DNA of 5,827 nt from an uncultured Alcanivoracaceae bacterium (GCA_937943665.1 CALEAR010000021.1:1-5827), one strand, 5' to 3'. Numbered from the stretch's first letter, positions 1 to 5,398 are shown. Numbers and translations are program-made. The notes: generated by a model from the letters alone, not told the origin.

Positions 1-379
1 GGTGTCGTTCTGGCTGTTCCTCGAGGCGCTTACGGAATTCCTCCATTAACTCCTCAAGACTGCCGTATTTTTTAAGTGCTTCTAACTCTTCGGGGCTCAG
101 ATTGCGCTCAAACTCCTTGCGCAACCAATCCTCCGGAATGGTTTTTGAAAACCACTCTGGAGGCACCTTATCTAACCCTTCAAAAAAGTAGCCGAAGGCT
201 TGATCATAGCGGTCATAGTACTTTTCATCCTTTACCATCACCGCCCGGGCTAACAAATAGAACTCATCCACACTACCAAAAGCCAAATGCTTGGATAACA
301 CACCCTGCAAATCCAATAGCTCCCGCAGAGTCACCGGTATGCGAAAAGCTCTTAAAGTCTCAAAAAATCGCACCAACAT
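1..379 (-). CDS. CoxE-like VWA domain-containing protein, N-terminal part (runs off left edge)
   Basis: This is the first 126 codons of a gene read leftwards; no stop occurs before the window edge. The protein starts MLVRFFETLRAFRIPVTLRE and contains LARAVMVKDEKYYDRYDQAFG (about residues 44-63), then a charged helical stretch ending EEQPERH. These match the N-terminal region of the CoxE-like VWA proteins encoded next to MoxR ATPases. In that family the von Willebrand A domain with its metal-binding MIDAS site lies further downstream, so it is outside this window and not seen. The start is ATG at 377-379, with AGGGA seven bases upstream, inside the end of the MoxR gene. The stop of MoxR and this start are 4 bp apart, so the two are almost certainly co-transcribed and translationally coupled. 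The family is thought to work with the MoxR ATPase in maturing a protein complex; the target here is unknown. Confidence 0.88.
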   Translation of the reverse strand, partial: MLVRFFETLRAFRIPVTLRELLDLQGVLSKHLAFGSVDEFYLLARAVMVKDEKYYDRYDQAFGYFFEGLDKVPPEWFSKTIPEDWLRKEFERNLSPEELEALKKYGSLEELMEEFRKRLEEQPERH

Positions 380-383
380 AGGG

Positions 384-1226
384 TTATCCCTGACGACGAT
401 TCATGAAAGCCAAACGCTCAAGCAGCTGCACATCGGCCTCATTTTTTAACAAGGCACCATATAAAGGAGGAATGGCTGATGAGGTATCACGGTTGCGTAA
501 AATATCCTCAGGAATGTCATCGGAAAGCAATAGCTTGAGCCAATCAATGAGCTCTGATGTGGAGGGCTTCTTTTTTAGACCAGGTACCTTGCGCAGATCA
601 AAGAAAATTTCTAGCGCCTCTTGCACTAGTTGCTTCTTAGCATTGGGGTAATGCACATCGATAATGCGCATCATGGTTTCTGCATCGGGGAAATTAATGT
701 AGTGAAAGAAGCAACGACGCAAAAAGGCATCAGGCAGCTCTTTTTCGTTATTGGAGGTAATAATCACAATGGGGCGACGCTTTGCCTTAATTAACTGCTG
801 CGTTTCATACACATAAAACTCCATGCGATCTAGCTCTTGCAGCAAGTCGTTGGGGAATTCAATATCCGCCTTATCAATTTCATCAATTAAGAGCACCACC
901 TGCTCTTCTGATTCGAATGCTTCCCACAGCTTACCTTTTTTAAGGTAATTGGATACATCCTCCACGCCCTCAGCCCCGAGCTGAGAATCACGTAAGCGGG
1001 ATACGGCATCGTACTCATACAATCCCTGATGCGCCTTAGTGGTGGATTTAATATTCCAGCTAATGAGCTTTAACCCTAAGGATTCTGCCACCTGCTCAGC
1101 TAACAAGGTTTTACCGGTACCCGGCTCACCTTTAATCAATAAAGGACGCTCAAGGGCGATGGCCGCATTCACCGCCATGGTTAAATCTTCAGTTGCTACG
1201 TATTGATCTGTGCCGTGAAACTGCAT
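384..1226 (-). CDS. MoxR-family AAA+ ATPase
   Basis: Cytoplasmic AAA+ ATPase of 280 residues, full length for the CoxD-like MoxR group. Visible motifs: Walker A GEPGTGKT (residues 33-40), Walker B VLLIDEIDK (111-119, D115/E116), sensor 1 ITSNNEK (156-162), arginine finger region PDAFLRRCFF (165-174) and a sensor-2 segment KPSTSELIDW (220-229). The stretch from STTKAHQGLYEYDAVSRLRD to KKKPSTSEL is typical of the very conserved version paired with CoxE-like VWA proteins. MoxR proteins are known or proposed to act as chaperones that use ATP to assemble complexes or insert cofactors, with the VWA partner as adaptor. The start has a good ribosome site (GGGAG, six bases upstream). The partner gene follows 4 bp downstream. 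No metalloenzyme gene is visible nearby to name a client, so the substrate is open. Family call is very secure; biological role is not. Confidence 0.96.
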   Translation of the reverse strand: MQFHGTDQYVATEDLTMAVNAAIALERPLLIKGEPGTGKTLLAEQVAESLGLKLISWNIKSTTKAHQGLYEYDAVSRLRDSQLGAEGVEDVSNYLKKGKLWEAFESEEQVVLLIDEIDKADIEFPNDLLQELDRMEFYVYETQQLIKAKRRPIVIITSNNEKELPDAFLRRCFFHYINFPDAETMMRIIDVHYPNAKKQLVQEALEIFFDLRKVPGLKKKPSTSELIDWLKLLLSDDIPEDILRNRDTSSAIPPLYGALLKNEADVQLLERLAFMNRRQG

Positions 1227-1297
1227 CTATGTCTCCCTATATATAAGGTGGAATGGCTGCGGGATACTCTAGCAAGCATCCCTTGAAAGGCAAGTAA

Positions 1298-1327
1298 TGG
1301 CTTGTGCAGAAGGCTTTTGGGTAGAAT
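1298..1327 (+). promoter_or_regulatory. Weak candidate sigma70 promoter for the RsmE-like gene
   Basis: TAGAAT at 1322-1327 is a 5 of 6 match to the -10 box, 26 bases before the start codon. The best -35 at acceptable spacing is poor (TGGCTT at 1298-1303, 18 bp spacer); TTGTGC at 1302-1307 is better but only 14 bp away. Placement near the gene supports it; the -35 does not. Confidence 0.3.
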
Positions 1328-1353
1328 GAACGCTTTCAACAAATAAACTAGCT

Positions 1354-2076
1354 ATGAACCTACTACTATTTCACCACCATGAGGAAGTTGCCCCTCAGCA
1401 TTGGCAGCTCCCCGCTGATGATAGACGTATTCAGCATTTACGTACCGTGCTCAACACCCAAGAAGGAGATAGCGTGGAAGCTGGTGTATTGCAAGGTCGC
1501 ATGGGCAGAGCCACTTTATTAACTCAAGATGAACAATATTGGCACTTTCAATTTCAACCAAAGAATGCCCCACCAATGCCATTACCCACCACCTTAATTG
1601 TGGCCTTGCCACGCCCCAAAATGCTCAGACGCGTACTCATTGATGCCATTAGCTTAGGCATTAAGCATATTATTTTATTAAATAGTTATAAGGTGGAAAA
1701 AAGCTATTGGCATACGCCACGCCTAGCAGAAACCGCACTAAAAGAAATTAGCTATTTAGCGCTAGAGCAAGCCAAGGACACACAGCTTCCCTTAATCGAG
1801 CTTAAAAAACGATTTAAACCCTTTATTGAAGATGAGCTTCCCCAGTTAATGACAAATAAAGAAGGTTATGTCTTACATCCTGGTGAAGCGCCATTATTGC
1901 CTTTTAGCAATGATGAACCACATATTATTGCGGTGGGTCCTGAAGGAGGGTGGACAGAATACGAAATCTCTCGATTTGTCGGACAAGGTTTTATACCATG
2001 CGGACTTGGCCAGCGCATCTTAAGGGTGGAGACTGCTATACCAACCATCATAGGGCGTATAGCCCCTTTACCCTAA
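1354..2076 (+). CDS. RsmE-family 16S rRNA (uracil1498-N3)-methyltransferase, divergent variant
   Basis: A 240-residue SPOUT-class methyltransferase, the usual RsmE length. RsmE uses S-adenosylmethionine to methylate N3 of U1498 in 16S rRNA. The N-terminal PUA-like part carries RIQHLRTVLNTQEGD (residues 25-39). The C-terminal SAM-binding knot shows VGPEGGW (194-200) and LGQRILRVETA (218-228), the family hallmarks. The central region differs from standard RsmE: where E. coli-type proteins have a K-x-D/E-R...ATELGV segment and an EQ-x-x-R motif, this one has LPRPKMLRRVLIDAISLGI (85-103), NSYKVEKSYW (110-119) and EQAKDTQLP (138-146). I recall the same variant in Pseudomonas and Vibrio as a second RsmE-like protein, so I give no symbol; target position could differ. 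There is no clear Shine-Dalgarno before ATG 1354. It stands alone, divergent from the MoxR operon by 127 bp. No convincing terminator follows it. Confidence 0.87.
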   Translation: MNLLLFHHHEEVAPQHWQLPADDRRIQHLRTVLNTQEGDSVEAGVLQGRMGRATLLTQDEQYWHFQFQPKNAPPMPLPTTLIVALPRPKMLRRVLIDAISLGIKHIILLNSYKVEKSYWHTPRLAETALKEISYLALEQAKDTQLPLIELKKRFKPFIEDELPQLMTNKEGYVLHPGEAPLLPFSNDEPHIIAVGPEGGWTEYEISRFVGQGFIPCGLGQRILRVETAIPTIIGRIAPLP

Positions 2077-2148
2077 GCTAAAAATAGCTGCGTCTAGCCC
2101 AATAAAGGGCACAAATGTAATTTTCTATTAGAGTTTCAGAAAGATATA

Positions 2149-2177
2149 TTTACAATTTGTGTCTTAAGTCACATAAT
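2149..2177 (+). promoter_or_regulatory. Sigma70 promoter of the OmpA-family gene
   Basis: TTTACA (2149-2154) and CATAAT (2172-2177) each match the sigma70 boxes at 5 of 6 positions and are exactly 17 bp apart. The predicted transcription start is about 2183-2185, giving an untranslated leader of about 28 bases before ATG 2212. This is the best promoter in the window and fits a highly expressed porin. Confidence 0.75.
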
Positions 2178-2198
2178 ACAGATGTTTTTAACGGCAAT

Positions 2199-2203
2199 AG
2201 GGA
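2199..2203 (+). promoter_or_regulatory. Ribosome binding site that fixes the OmpA-family start at 2212
   Basis: AGGGA lies eight bases before ATG 2212. The earlier in-frame ATG at 2182 falls at or before the predicted transcription start and would put ten extra residues ahead of a normal signal peptide, so 2212 is the better start. Confidence 0.75.
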
Positions 2204-2211
2204 TAATTAAT

Positions 2212-3237
2212 ATGCGTAAGCAATTCACATCTGCATGCTTGATCGCAGCTTCTGGCTTGCTTTTAAGCACCAGTGTACATGCTGCTGGAACCAACATTCA
2301 GCGCGGCGCCTACATTGGTGGTAAAGCTGCTTACAGCTGGTTCGAAAATGATTACGACAACCTTCACGATCACCACGATTGGTACGGTGGTCAGTTAGGT
2401 TTCCGTTTCACCCCACACTTCTCTGTGGAAGCTTCTTACTTAGAAGGTAAAGCGGATCTTCGCTACCCAGAAGCGGGTGAAGATAAAAAAGATAAGGTGC
2501 TAAACCGTCAGCCCTTACTAAGCGTTCGTTACCACTTTGCTGATTCCGGCGTACTTGGCTTTGAGCCCTACGTTGGTTTAGCGGGCGGTGAGTTCTGGAC
2601 CAAGCAAACAGAAGGCAATGGTGGTGATGGCCTTCGTCACCGTGAAACCGTTGTTGGTCCTGAGCTAGGTTTACAGCGTCGTTTCTTAGGCCGCCTACTT
2701 CTTGATGTGGGTGCCCGTGGACCTTACAGCATCGATAACGATCGTTGGGAAGGCCAAGTTTACGCTGGCTTAAACTTCTTGTTCAGCGTTAAAGATCGTC
2801 AGGAGCCTGTGGAAGAGCCTGTGGAAGAGTACGTACCTGAGCCACAGCCTGAGCCAGAGCCCGAAGTAGTAACTCGCGAAGTAAGCGAAAGCGGTACTGT
2901 TGCCCAGTTCCAGTTTGACTCTGCAGATATCTCTGAGAGCCAGCTTGAAGACCTACGCGCTGCAGCTCGCTTCCTAAGCGAAAACCCAGAAACAAGCGTA
3001 ACCTTAGAAGGTCACACCTGTAACATGGGTCCTGAAGAGTACAACCTACAGCTATCTGAGCGTCGTGCTAAGGCAGCTGCTGAGTTCCTAGAGAGCCAGG
3101 GTATCTCTTCCGATCGTATCACCGTTGTTGGTAAAGGCTCTGCTGATCCTATCGCCGATAACGATACCCGTGAAGGTCGTGAGCGCAACCGTCGTGTTGA
3201 TGCCATCATCACTGGTACCATCGAAGAGACTCGCTAA
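2212..3237 (+). CDS. OmpA-family outer-membrane protein (beta-barrel plus peptidoglycan-binding domain)
   Basis: A 341-residue envelope protein. Residues 1-24 (MRKQFTSACL to SVHA) are a Sec signal peptide with a VHA|AG cleavage site. Residues about 31-192 look like an eight-stranded OmpA-type barrel, rich in glycine and alternating aromatics (AYIGGKAAYSWF; LLDVGARG; VYAGLNFLF). Residues about 198-220 are a Pro/Glu linker with a repeated EPVE unit. Residues about 228-332 are an OmpA C-terminal domain (AQFQFDSADI; LEGHT; EYNLQLSERRAKAA; NDTREGRERNRRVD) that anchors the outer membrane to peptidoglycan. The aspartate normally following GHT, which contacts diaminopimelate, is Cys270 here, while the matching arginine (Arg285) is kept. 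Cys270 is the only cysteine in the mature protein. Codon use is strongly biased (CGT, GGT, GAA, CTA), suggesting high expression. The gene is monocistronic: strong promoter upstream, strong terminator downstream. Whether it is the main OmpA/OprF of the cell cannot be told. Confidence 0.93.
   Translation: MRKQFTSACLIAASGLLLSTSVHAAGTNIQRGAYIGGKAAYSWFENDYDNLHDHHDWYGGQLGFRFTPHFSVEASYLEGKADLRYPEAGEDKKDKVLNRQPLLSVRYHFADSGVLGFEPYVGLAGGEFWTKQTEGNGGDGLRHRETVVGPELGLQRRFLGRLLLDVGARGPYSIDNDRWEGQVYAGLNFLFSVKDRQEPVEEPVEEYVPEPQPEPEPEVVTREVSESGTVAQFQFDSADISESQLEDLRAAARFLSENPETSVTLEGHTCNMGPEEYNLQLSERRAKAAAEFLESQGISSDRITVVGKGSADPIADNDTREGRERNRRVDAIITGTIEETR
2803..2829 (+). repeat. 12-bp tandem repeat in the OmpA linker
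   Basis: GAGCCTGTGGAA occurs twice in direct succession, followed by a further GAG, encoding EPVEEPVEE. It sits in the flexible linker between barrel and peptidoglycan domain, where changes in copy number would keep frame. The following bases (to about 2862) continue as an imperfect Pro/Glu-coding run. Confidence 0.85.
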
Positions 3238-3258
3238 TCCTTCTAGGAATGCGAAAAT

Positions 3259-3288
3259 AAAAAACGCCGCTTTATGCGGCGTTTTTTT
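3259..3288 (+). terminator. Rho-independent terminator of the OmpA-family gene
   Basis: Stem CGCCGC (3265-3270) pairs with GCGGCG (3276-3281) across the loop TTTAT. It is extended by six A:T pairs (A-run 3259-3264) and ends in seven T. The stem begins 21 bases after the stop codon. The A-run on the left means it could also stop minus-strand transcripts that pass the SCP2 terminator. Confidence 0.95.
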
Positions 3289-3319
3289 ATGTCTATGACT
3301 CCCCTATTCCACGAAACAC

Positions 3320-3352
3320 AAAAAAGCCACTGCAAATCTAGCAGTGGCTTTT
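3320..3352 (-). terminator. Rho-independent terminator of the SCP2-domain gene
   Basis: A perfect 12-bp stem, 3322-3333 with 3341-3352 (GCCACTGC/GCAGTGGC core plus A:T pairs), around a 7-base loop. On the minus strand it ends in a run of six T (3325-3320). It lies 19 bases beyond the SCP2 stop codon. On the plus strand only four T follow, so it mainly serves the minus strand. Confidence 0.92.
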
Positions 3353-3371
3353 AGTGGTTAATGCGTAATAG

Positions 3372-3758
3372 TTAAGCAGTGATTTCTTGGATCTGCTTAA
3401 GCAATGCCACTTGATCAGCGCTTGGCTGCGCGGTTTGCAATGCCATTAGCTTGCTCATATCGCCATCAATGCGAATTTGACCGCTCATAAAGCCCTGCAT
3501 ACCAGCTGATTGATCACCTTCAATCAAAATGCGCTTCGCTAAATCTGCAGGCAATGTCATGGTGGTGGGCGCATCCGCAGCGTGGCCTTCTTCAAGCATG
3601 CCACCCACTAAGGAAATCTGCTTCTCACCTGCATCTGTGCTCACATTAATATTAATGGCTAAATCTGCTAAGGCAGCAGGTACTTCCACATCGCCTGCAG
3701 CTTCACGTAATTCAGCCACTTTGGCAAACCACTCATCAGATAAAAACTCTAAGCTCAT
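3372..3758 (-). CDS. SCP2 sterol-binding domain protein (small lipid-binding protein)
   Basis: A 128-residue cytoplasmic protein with no signal peptide or membrane segment, essentially one SCP2 fold. The family's C-terminal signature is clear: GFMSGQIRIDGDMSKLMALQ (residues 89-108), preceded by TTMTLPADLAKRILIEGD (65-82). SCP2 domains bind fatty acids, acyl-CoA or other hydrophobic ligands in a tunnel; bacteria with this fold generally lack sterols, so the ligand here is probably acyl-type (inference). The start ATG has a strong ribosome site (GAGGAG at 3770-3765, six bases from the ATG). The gene stands alone, with its own terminator downstream and a promoter region containing a perfect TCAAAC-N4-GTTTGA palindrome of the PsrA type. 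That palindrome fits a role tied to fatty-acid metabolism. It converges on the OmpA-family gene. Other SCP2-fold proteins such as UbiJ or UbiT act in ubiquinone synthesis, but this short acidic form does not especially resemble them. Confidence 0.92.
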   Translation of the reverse strand: MSLEFLSDEWFAKVAELREAAGDVEVPAALADLAININVSTDAGEKQISLVGGMLEEGHAADAPTTMTLPADLAKRILIEGDQSAGMQGFMSGQIRIDGDMSKLMALQTAQPSADQVALLKQIQEITA

Positions 3759-3775
3759 CTGGCTCTCCTCGTTAT

Positions 3776-3804
3776 GTTATATTATGGTTTTATAAATCAA
3801 ACAA
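3776..3804 (-). promoter_or_regulatory. Candidate promoter of the SCP2-domain gene
   Basis: On the minus strand TTGTTT (3804-3799) and TATAAC (3781-3776) are 17 bp apart; the -10 matches 5 of 6, the -35 only 3 of 6. The predicted start would leave a very short leader, so the overlapping CATAAT (3786-3781) or TATAAA (3794-3789) may be the true -10. All options place the palindrome at 3797-3812 in or beside the -35/spacer region. Confidence 0.4.
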
Positions 3805-3812
3805 GCGTTTGA
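3797..3812. promoter_or_regulatory. PsrA-like operator (TCAAAC-N4-GTTTGA)
   Basis: A perfect 6-bp inverted repeat, TCAAAC AAGC GTTTGA, with one more matching pair after a one-base break (A3795/T3814). Its core CAAAC-N4-GTTTG fits the motif described for PsrA, the TetR-family long-chain fatty-acid sensor of Pseudomonas and relatives (G/C-AAAC-N2-4-GTTT-G/C). It overlaps the candidate -35 of the SCP2 gene, a position that usually means repression. The regulator gene itself is not in the window; another TetR-type protein could be the binder. Confidence 0.6.
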
Positions 3813-3901
3813 ATGGATAACACCATATAGCACTTATTTATAGGGCACAAGCACATTTTATTGGCCCGATGACATTTATTTCTATGCATCTTTTTTTATA
3901 T

Positions 3902-3938
3902 AAAAAAGAAAGCCTTGGTGCTTATACCAAGGCTTTCT
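3902..3938 (-). terminator. Rho-independent terminator of the small membrane protein gene
   Basis: A perfect 13-bp stem, AGAAAGCCTTGGT (3907-3919) with ACCAAGGCTTTCT (3926-3938), and a six-base loop. Read on the minus strand it runs into a T tract (3907-3902), and it begins 21 bases past the stop codon at 3960. Just beyond is a further A/T palindrome (about 3892-3907). Confidence 0.93.
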
Positions 3939-3959
3939 AAGGTAAATAAAGCAAGAAAG

Positions 3960-4277
3960 CTAATCGCGGTCCGAAGGCTTCACAAGTTCTGCTTCAATCA
4001 CTACCTGTTCATTTTGCTTCTTATTTGCCCGGTGTGACTGCTGCCGATAATAGTGATACTGCGCATTTTGCGCTCTATGTATGGCAGGCCCATACCGACG
4101 TTGCAATTGGCGCTGCGCCCACCACATGCGAATACCAAACACCAAGAAGGCCACAAACGCCAATCCTAACAACACCAAAAATACGGTGGCACCCACTAAA
4201 AAGAATCCTAGCGCTGCCAACGTCGCCACTATAAAAAAAAGAATTCGAGAAAGTAAGCTTGGCTGTTCAGTGGCCAT
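3960..4277 (-). CDS. Small two-helix inner-membrane protein of unknown function
   Basis: I do not recognise a named family. The protein is 105 residues from ATG 4277, chosen because ACGGAG (4288-4283) lies five bases upstream; an in-frame ATG at 4343 would add 22 residues with no good ribosome site. Residues about 11-49 (ILFFIVATLAALGFFLVGA, then TVFLVLLGLAFVAFLVFGI) form two closely spaced transmembrane helices, probably a hairpin. The rest is a basic, Gln/Arg/Tyr-rich tail (WWAQRQLQRRYG; YHYYRQQSHRANKKQ), expected in the cytoplasm by the positive-inside rule, ending VVIEAELVKPSDRD. An IEAE/IEGE-type C-terminus recurs in small proteobacterial membrane proteins of unknown role (from memory). 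It is a single-gene unit with a strong terminator, divergent from the quinone oxidoreductase gene by 152 bp. Confidence 0.75.
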   Translation of the reverse strand: MATEQPSLLSRILFFIVATLAALGFFLVGATVFLVLLGLAFVAFLVFGIRMWWAQRQLQRRYGPAIHRAQNAQYHYYRQQSHRANKKQNEQVVIEAELVKPSDRD

Positions 4278-4282
4278 ATTAA

Positions 4283-4288
4283 CTCCGT
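4283..4288 (-). promoter_or_regulatory. Ribosome binding site that fixes the membrane-protein start at 4277
   Basis: ACGGAG on the minus strand, five bases before ATG 4277. No comparable site precedes the upstream in-frame ATG at 4343, which supports the shorter protein. Confidence 0.7.
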
Positions 4289-4417
4289 TATCATAGGGTA
4301 TTGCTTTCTTAATGAGGCCGAATGAACTTAAGACAAGCCCCATTAACCAAAATTACTCTTCAGTAAGTAATGAATATTACCACTGCCAATAGGTGGCATT
4401 GCATTTCTAAACCTATT

Positions 4418-4423
4418 AAGGAG
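4418..4423 (+). promoter_or_regulatory. Ribosome binding site that fixes the oxidoreductase start at 4430
   Basis: AAGGAG six bases before ATG 4430. The in-frame ATG at 4370 would add 20 residues unlike the family N-terminus and has no ribosome site, so it is rejected. Confidence 0.85.
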
Positions 4424-4429
4424 CCTAAC

Positions 4430-5398
4430 ATGCGCGCATGGTGCATCGCCAATCAGCAATTACATTTACAGCAACGCCCTCGCCCAGATATTGGGCCACA
4501 GGATCTTTTGGTGAAAGTTTCTGCCATTGGCATAAACCGGGCCGACATTCTACAAACCCGTGGCCTCTACCCTGCCCCCGCCGGCACTGTGCAAGAAATT
4601 CCTGGTCTCGAATACAGCGGCACAGTGGTGGCCACAGGTGCGCAGGTACAGCAATACAAGGTGGGCGACAAGGTGATGGGATTAGTGCCTGGTGGCAGTT
4701 ACGCCGAATATATCTGTACCCATGAGGAAGAAGCACTCACCATTCCCGATGGCATCTCCATGGTGGAAGCCGCTACCATCCCAGAAGCGTTTTTAACCGC
4801 CTATCGGGCCATGTATATGGAAGCGGGTTTGGCTCATGGCGAATGGTGTCTTGTGCGCCCTGCCACCTCTGGGGTGGGTTTAGCTGCCGTACAACTATGC
4901 AATGCCCTAGGCAACCCGGTGATCGGTTCTAGCCGTAGCAAAGAACGATTAGATACCGCCTTTGAGTTAGGACTCACCCATGGGGTAGAGGAAAATCACA
5001 CCCTAGCAGATCAGTTATTAGCCCTCACCAATAACCAAGGTGTTTCGGTGATATTTGATATGGTGGGCCCTGAATGGGATAAACTGTTACCAGGGTTAGC
5101 CTTAGAAGGCCGCCTCGTGGTAATTGGCGTATTAGGCGGCATGAGTACAAGCATTAACCTCATGCCTTTTTTGCAAAAACGCCAACGCATTAGTGCTCTC
5201 ACCATGCGCAGCCAACCCATGCAAGAAAGGTTACGCATGGCTCGCTATTTCAACGAACGATTGATGCCCTTCTTTCAGCGGAGAGTGCTCACCCCGTTAC
5301 CCCATGAAGTTTTTGATTTCACCGAACTACCGGAGGCCCACGAGCATATGCAATCTCATCATTTCAGCGGCAAACGGGTGGTGCAAATATCATCCTAA
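4430..5398 (+). CDS. NAD(P)H:quinone oxidoreductase, PIG3-like zinc-independent MDR family
   Basis: A 322-residue cytoplasmic medium-chain dehydrogenase/reductase, of usual length for the quinone oxidoreductase branch; such enzymes reduce quinones or enones with NADPH. The N-terminal GroES-like domain shows INRADILQTRGLYPAPAG (residues 35-52), GLEYSGTVVATG (59-70), VGDKVMGLVPGGSYAEY (78-94). The LYPAPAG and PGGSYAEY segments resemble the PIG3 (TP53I3) group. The Rossmann part has SGVGLAAVQL (147-156) in place of the common GVGTAAIQLA, then ELGLTHGVEEN (179-189), IFDMVG (208-213) and GRLVVIGVLGG (227-237). LTMRSQP (257-263) matches the TLRxR position near the active site. Zinc-binding cysteines of alcohol dehydrogenases are absent. 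Start is set by AAGGAG. No clear promoter box is seen in the 152-bp divergent gap. Its last 9 bp overlap the oppositely oriented DUF488 gene. The physiological substrate cannot be inferred. Confidence 0.92.
   Translation: MRAWCIANQQLHLQQRPRPDIGPQDLLVKVSAIGINRADILQTRGLYPAPAGTVQEIPGLEYSGTVVATGAQVQQYKVGDKVMGLVPGGSYAEYICTHEEEALTIPDGISMVEAATIPEAFLTAYRAMYMEAGLAHGEWCLVRPATSGVGLAAVQLCNALGNPVIGSSRSKERLDTAFELGLTHGVEENHTLADQLLALTNNQGVSVIFDMVGPEWDKLLPGLALEGRLVVIGVLGGMSTSINLMPFLQKRQRISALTMRSQPMQERLRMARYFNERLMPFFQRRVLTPLPHEVFDFTELPEAHEHMQSHHFSGKRVVQISS

Noticed and set aside
76..381. A 101-codon open frame on the plus strand
   Set aside because: It is antisense to the VWA gene, which has clear family sequence in its own frame. 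The plus-strand product is Pro/Thr/His-rich, has no ribosome site and resembles nothing.
1227..1353. Promoter for the MoxR operon (TTGCCT-N16-TAGAGT on the minus strand)
   Set aside because: Only 4 of 6 matches in each box, and other equally weak pairs exist in the same gap; a promoter must be near, but I cannot place it.
2076..2110. Possible terminator after the RsmE-like gene (AGCTA-N4-TAGCT and GCCC-N6-GGGC)
   Set aside because: Both stems are only 4-5 bp and neither is followed by a T run, so they do not meet the standard of an intrinsic terminator.
2182..2211. Longer N-terminus for the OmpA-family protein
   Set aside because: The ATG lies at the predicted transcription start, has no ribosome site, and would place ten residues before a normal signal peptide.
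3891..3907. A/T palindrome as a separate regulatory site
   Set aside because: It is mostly the T tract of the minus-strand terminator plus a chance A/T mirror; low-complexity sequence makes it weak evidence on its own.
4370..4429. Longer N-terminus for the quinone oxidoreductase
   Set aside because: The 20 extra residues do not look like the family, there is no ribosome site at 4370, and AAGGAG precedes ATG 4430.
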